A stretch of DNA of 64,000 nt, from the NCBI GenBank assembly GCA_016710465.1, contig JADJVS010000014.1, positions 1,426,001-1,490,000 on the forward strand, written 5' to 3'. The stretch is from Sulfuritalea sp. Lineage in GTDB: Bacteria; Pseudomonadota; Gammaproteobacteria; Burkholderiales; Rhodocyclaceae. Position numbers and translations under genes: made by a program. Shown one piece after another: positions 60,181 through 64,000 of the stretch (positions are counted from its first letter, which is position 1; every line of letters begins with the position of its first letter). Under the pieces are notes generated by a model, which worked only from the letters and a program-made list of their open reading frames with translations, did not search any database and was not told the origin of the DNA.

Positions 60181-62979
60181 ACGCTCCCCAGGAAATCCAG
60201 CTTGCAAGAGTTCCCAACGGGACGCAGAGCGCTGGCGCTGGCGATACGGTGACTCTGGAAATCGACGGCATCGCCGTCAGCGTTCCGGCCGGCACGCCGC
60301 TGCTGCGCGCTGCCGTCGCCGCCGGCGTGATGATCCCCAAGCTGTGCGACAGCCAGGAGCTCAAGCCCTTCGGCTCCTGCCGCCTGTGCCTGGTCGAGGT
60401 CGAGGGGCGCAAGGGCTACCCGTCCTCCTGCACCACGCCGGCCGAAGCCGGCATGAAGGTGCGCACGCAATCGCCGCAACTCGCCAAACTGCGGCGCAAC
60501 GTCATGGAGCTCTACATCTCCGACCATCCGCTGGACTGCCTGACCTGTGCCGCCAACGGCGACTGCGAGTTGCAGGACATGGCCGGCGTGGTCGGGCTGC
60601 GCGAAGTGCGCTACGGCACCAGTGACGCAAACCCGGGAGAGAACCATTTCACCGAAACGGCGAAAGACGAATCCAACCCCTACTTCAGCTACGACCCGGG
60701 CAAGTGCATCGTCTGCAACCGTTGCGTGCGCGCCTGCGAGGAGATCCAGGGCAGCTTCGCCATCACCATCACCGGCCGCGGCTTCGGCTCGCGCGTCACG
60801 GCGGGACAGGACGAGTCCTTCATGGACTCCGACTGCGTGTCCTGCGGCGCCTGCGTCAAGGCCTGCCCGACGGCGACGCTGGTCGAAAGGACCGTCATTG
60901 ACATGGGCCAGGCAGAACGTAGCGTGGCCACCACCTGCGCCTACTGCGGCGTCGGCTGCGGCTTTCGTGCCGAGGTGAAGGGAAATCAGGTGGTGCGCAT
61001 GGTGCCGGCTGACGAGGGCCGCGCCAACGAGGGCCACGCCTGCGTCAAGGGCCGCTTCGCCTGGGGCTACGCCACCCACCCCGACCGCGTCACCAAGCCG
61101 ATGATCCGGGAGAAGATCAGCGACCCCTGGCGCGAGGTGTCGTGGGAGGAGGCGCTGACCTACACCGCGAGCGAATTCCGCCGCATCCAGGCGAAGTACG
61201 GCCGCAATTCGATCGGCGCCATCGTCTCCAGCCGCTGCACCAACGAAGAGGATTACCTGGTACAGAAGCTGGTGCGCGCCGCCTTCGGCAACAACAACGT
61301 CGATACCTGCGCCCGCGTCTGCCATTCGCCGACCGGCTACGGGCTCAAGCAGACCCTGGGCGAGTCTGCGGGCACGCAGACCTTCAAGTCCATCGAGCAG
61401 GCCGATGTCATCGTCGTGATCGGCGCCAATCCGAGCGATGCCCACCCGGTGTTCGCCTCGCGGCTCAAGCGCCGCGTGCGCGAGGGGGCGCAGCTGATCG
61501 TGATCGATCCGCGCGCCATCGACCTGGTCAGCTCGCCCCACGTGCGCGCCGCCCACCACCTGCAGCTGCGGCCCGGCACCAACGTCGCCGTGCTCTCCGC
61601 CATGGCCCATGTCATCGTCAGCGAGGGCCTGGTCGACGAGGCCTTCGTCGCCGAACGCTGCGAGGCGAAGGCTTTTGCCGACTGGCGCGAGTTCGTCGCG
61701 CGGCCGGAGAATTCCCCCGAGGCGCTCGAAGCTGCCAGTGGCGTGCCGGCCACCGCCGTGCGCGCCGCCGCGCGGCTGTACGCCACGGGCGGCAATGCTG
61801 CGATCTACTACGGCCTCGGCGTCACTGAACATTCGCAGGGCTCGACGGCCGTGATCGCCATCGCCAACCTCGCCATGGCCACCGGCAACGTCGGCCGCGA
61901 GGGCGTCGGCGTCAATCCGCTGCGCGGGCAGAACAACGTGCAGGGCTCCTGCGACATGGGCAGCTTCCCGCACGAGCTGCCGGGCTATCGCCACGTTTCC
62001 GACACCGTTACCCGCGAGATGTTCGAGCGCGACTGGGGCGTCAGCATCCAGTCCGAGCCCGGCCTGCGCATCCCCAACATGCTCGACGCCGCGCTTGACG
62101 GCTCCTTCCTCGGGCTCTACTGCCAGGGCGAGGACCCGGCGCAGTCCGATCCCGACACCCGCCACGTCACGGCGGCGTTGTCGGCCATGGAATGCGTGGT
62201 GGTGCAGGACCTGTTCCTCAACGAAACCGCGAAGTACGCCCACGTCTTCCTGCCCGGCGCTTCATTCCTCGAAAAGGACGGAACGTTTACCAACGCCGAG
62301 CGCCGCATCTCGCGCGTGCGCCGCGTCATGCCGCCGCTGGCGGGTAAGGCCGACTGGGAAACGACCCTGTGCGCTGGCCCAGGCCCTGGGCTACGAGATG
62401 CACTACGAACACCCGAGCCAGATCATGGACGAGATCGCGCGCCTGACGCCGACTTTCGCCGGCGTCAGCTACGACAGGCTCGATCGCCTGGGCTCGATCC
62501 AATGGCCCTGCAACGACGCCGCGCCTGAGGGCACGCCGACCATGCACGTGGATGCGTTCGTGCGCGGCAAGGGCCGCTTCCTGATCACCCAGTACGTGCC
62601 GACCGATGAGAAGATCACGCGCCGCTTCCCGCTGCTGCTCACCACCGGCCGCGTTCTCTCGCAGTACAACGTCGGCGCGCAGACACGGCGTACCGCCAAC
62701 ACCGACTTCTACGCCGCCGACCTGCTGGAGATCCACCCGCATGACGCCGAGGAGCGCGGCATTCGCGAAGGCGATCGTGTCGCCGTCGAGTCCCGCGTCG
62801 GCACCACCCTGCTGCCGGCTACCGTGACCGAGCGCGTGGCGCCGGGCGTGGTCTACACCACCTTCCACTTTCCCGAATCCGGCGCCAACGTCATCACCAC
62901 CGAGAACTCCGACTGGGCCACCAACTGCCCCGAGTACAAGGTCACGGCGGTGCAGGTATCGCGGTCCGGCGGCGCATGA
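60177..62979 (+). CDS. fdsA: NAD-dependent formate dehydrogenase, alpha (catalytic) subunit, with frameshift
   Basis: The molybdenum- or tungsten-dependent catalytic subunit, about 933 residues after correction. It has an N-terminal [2Fe-2S] ferredoxin (LKPFGSCRLCLVEVEG), a NuoG-like cluster site (LDCLTCAANGDCEL), two [4Fe-4S] sites (IVCNRCVRACEEIQG and CVSCGACVKACPTAT) and the MopB domain (TTCAYCGVGCGF). The active-site motif is DTCARVCHSP, with Cys in place of Sec. The frame breaks near 62370: one extra base (apparently T in CTGTGCG) shifts reading, and the intact C-terminus continues in the next frame to TGA 62979. The N-terminus contains the long dispersed repeat (VPNGTQSAGAGDT). Confidence 0.88.
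60209..60254 (+). repeat. dispersed repeat, copy 9 (long form, 46 bases)
   Basis: Sense orientation at the N-terminus of fdsA, encoding VPNGTQSAGAGDTV just before the ferredoxin fold begins. Same 21-base extension as copy 4. Confidence 0.65.
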
Positions 62980-63767
62980 AGCCGGTCGAACAAGGCCGCG
63001 TCTGGCGCGAGGGCGTTGCGCGTTCCGACCAGTTGGCGGTCGAGACACCGGTCGCCTTCGAATACAAAGGCATTAGCCACGCGGTGATGCTGGCGACTCC
63101 ATCCGACCTTGAAGACTTCGCCGTCGGCTTCAGCCTGTCGGAGGGCATCGTGGCGCGGCGCGGCGACATCTACAGCATCGAGGTCGAGGAATCCGCGGCC
63201 GGCTTCACCTTGAAAATCGAAATTGCCGCTGGCGATTTCATGCGCCTCAAGCAACGTCGCCGCAGCCTTGCCGGGCGCACCGGCTGCGGCCTGTGCGGTA
63301 CCGAGAGCCTGGACCAGGTGCTGCGCGAACTGGCGCCGCTGCCTGCCGGCGAGGCGTTTCCGCTGGACGCGCTTTACGCCGGGATGCGCGCGCTGCCGGC
63401 GCAGCAGCGCCTGCAGCAGGCCACCGGCGCCACCCACGCCGCCTGCCGCGTCGGCCGCGATGGCGCGATCAGCCACGTGCGCGAAGACGTTGGCCGCCAC
63501 AACGCGCTGGACAAGACCCTGGGCGCGCTGGCGCGCGACGGCGTCGATGCCTCCGGCGATGCGCTGATCATTACCAGCCGTGCCAGCCTGGAGATGGTGC
63601 AGAAGGCCGTTGCGCTGCGTGTCGGCACGCTGGCGGCGGTGTCGGCGCCAACCGCCACGGCGGTTCGGCTGGCGGAGAAATTCAATCTCGCCGTGTTCGG
63701 CTTTCTGCGTGGCGATACCTGCGTGGCCTACACGCGGGCTTGCCGTGTCACCGAGCTGACAGCATGA
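62976..63767 (+). CDS. fdhD: formate dehydrogenase accessory sulfurtransferase FdhD
   Basis: A 263-residue sulfurtransferase that passes sulfur from IscS to the molybdenum cofactor before insertion into formate dehydrogenase. GCGLCGTESLDQVL (near residue 107) holds the two catalytic cysteines (C-x-x-C), and HVREDVGRHNALDKTLGAL (near 165) is the family signature. It overlaps fdsA and fdsD by ATGA on both sides, so it is translationally coupled in the operon. Confidence 0.94.
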   Translation: MKPVEQGRVWREGVARSDQLAVETPVAFEYKGISHAVMLATPSDLEDFAVGFSLSEGIVARRGDIYSIEVEESAAGFTLKIEIAAGDFMRLKQRRRSLAGRTGCGLCGTESLDQVLRELAPLPAGEAFPLDALYAGMRALPAQQRLQQATGATHAACRVGRDGAISHVREDVGRHNALDKTLGALARDGVDASGDALIITSRASLEMVQKAVALRVGTLAAVSAPTATAVRLAEKFNLAVFGFLRGDTCVAYTRACRVTELTA

Positions 63768-63988
63768 AGCTGGAAAAGCTGATCGCCATGGCCAACCAGA
63801 TCGGCAGCTTCTTCGAGGCCATGCCGGATCGCGAGCAGGCGGTGGCCGATGTCGCCAGCCACCTCAAGCGCAGTTGGGAGCCGCGCATGCGCCAGCAGAT
63901 CCTCGCCAGCCTGGGCACGGCCGACGAGGCGCGGCTAAAGCCGCTGGTGCACGAAGCGCTGCTGCTGCTGCGCGACGCGCAAGCCTGA
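63764..63988 (+). CDS. fdsD: formate dehydrogenase delta subunit
   Basis: A complete 74-residue helical protein. LIAMANQIGSFFEAMPDREQAVADVASHLKRSWEPRMRQQI (named by its ends) matches FdsD, a small subunit or assembly factor found at the end of fds operons. It has no cofactor motif. Its ATG overlaps the fdhD stop; TGA is at 63986-63988, twelve bases before the window end. Confidence 0.92.
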   Translation: MKLEKLIAMANQIGSFFEAMPDREQAVADVASHLKRSWEPRMRQQILASLGTADEARLKPLVHEALLLLRDAQA

Positions 63989-64000
63989 GTCGCTGGAGTT

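Noticed and set aside
62671..62695. GTCGGCGC followed by ACACGGCG in fdsA.
   Set aside because: The spacing differs by one base from the repeat, and the residues (YNVGAQTRRT) are expected in this conserved part of formate dehydrogenases.

Overview
The window is about 64 kb of GC-rich, densely coding chromosome with no rRNA, phage, transposase or CRISPR. The genes suggest a betaproteobacterium: a sulfur-oxidising soxYZAXB block, a cytochrome c', DUF2322, DUF3106 and DUF3619 proteins, the xseB-ispA-dxs-folE2 order and an FdsGBAD-type formate dehydrogenase. A Rhodocyclales or Sterolibacteriaceae (Sulfuritalea-like) origin is my inference from gene content; no marker gene settles it. No gap between genes exceeds 300 bases.

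Layout. 1-900: 3' end of glycogen phosphorylase. 990-2700: a DUF433/PIN-like toxin-antitoxin pair, a GFA-family protein and a small membrane protein. 2695-8150 (mostly minus): FGGY sugar kinase, FAH-family hydrolase, RhlE-like helicase, an AsmA-like envelope protein and a MarR regulator. 8316-13948 (minus): SixA, a CYTH-CHAD protein and a MacAB-type exporter whose adaptor carries an inserted Spy-like domain. 14006-18173 (minus): soxYZAX and soxB, divided by a terminator-like hairpin. 18429-25434 (plus): tRNA-Leu(CAA), a Crp/Fnr regulator, queA-tgt-yajC-secD-secF and a cytochrome b. 25496-30869: cytochrome c', DUF2322, purB, a GST, a hypothetical protein, holC and pepA. 30989-33141: lptF-lptG. 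33145-35070 (minus): sigma factor, DUF3619, DUF3106 and RDD protein. 35165-41131 (plus): ilvB-ilvN-ilvC, pssA, a possible leader peptide and leuA. 41115-44443: DUF2069, WrbA-like, YihY and a large hypothetical protein. 44611-46560 (plus): rpsP-rimM-trmD-rplS. 46633-50546 (minus): folE2 and xseB-ispA-dxs. 50754-56438: Rieske oxygenase, DMT transporter, a 46-residue secreted peptide, and a ThDP-enzyme/FAD-dehydrogenase pair. 56588-63988 (plus): coiled-coil protein, LysR regulator and the formate dehydrogenase operon fdsG-fdsB-fdsA-fdhD-fdsD.

Together these describe a respiratory, probably facultatively chemolithotrophic cell. Sox oxidises thiosulfate in the periplasm. The Fds complex couples formate oxidation to NAD+. 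The rest is biosynthesis, secretion and envelope housekeeping.

Three observations stand out. First, a 25-base motif (core AGTCGGCGCTGGCG) occurs at least nine times, always inside genes, in both orientations and several reading frames; two copies carry the same 21-base internal extension. Second, fdsA is split by an apparent one-base insertion near 62370. Third, queA has no ATG, GTG or TTG start and seems to begin at a CTG overlapping the upstream stop.
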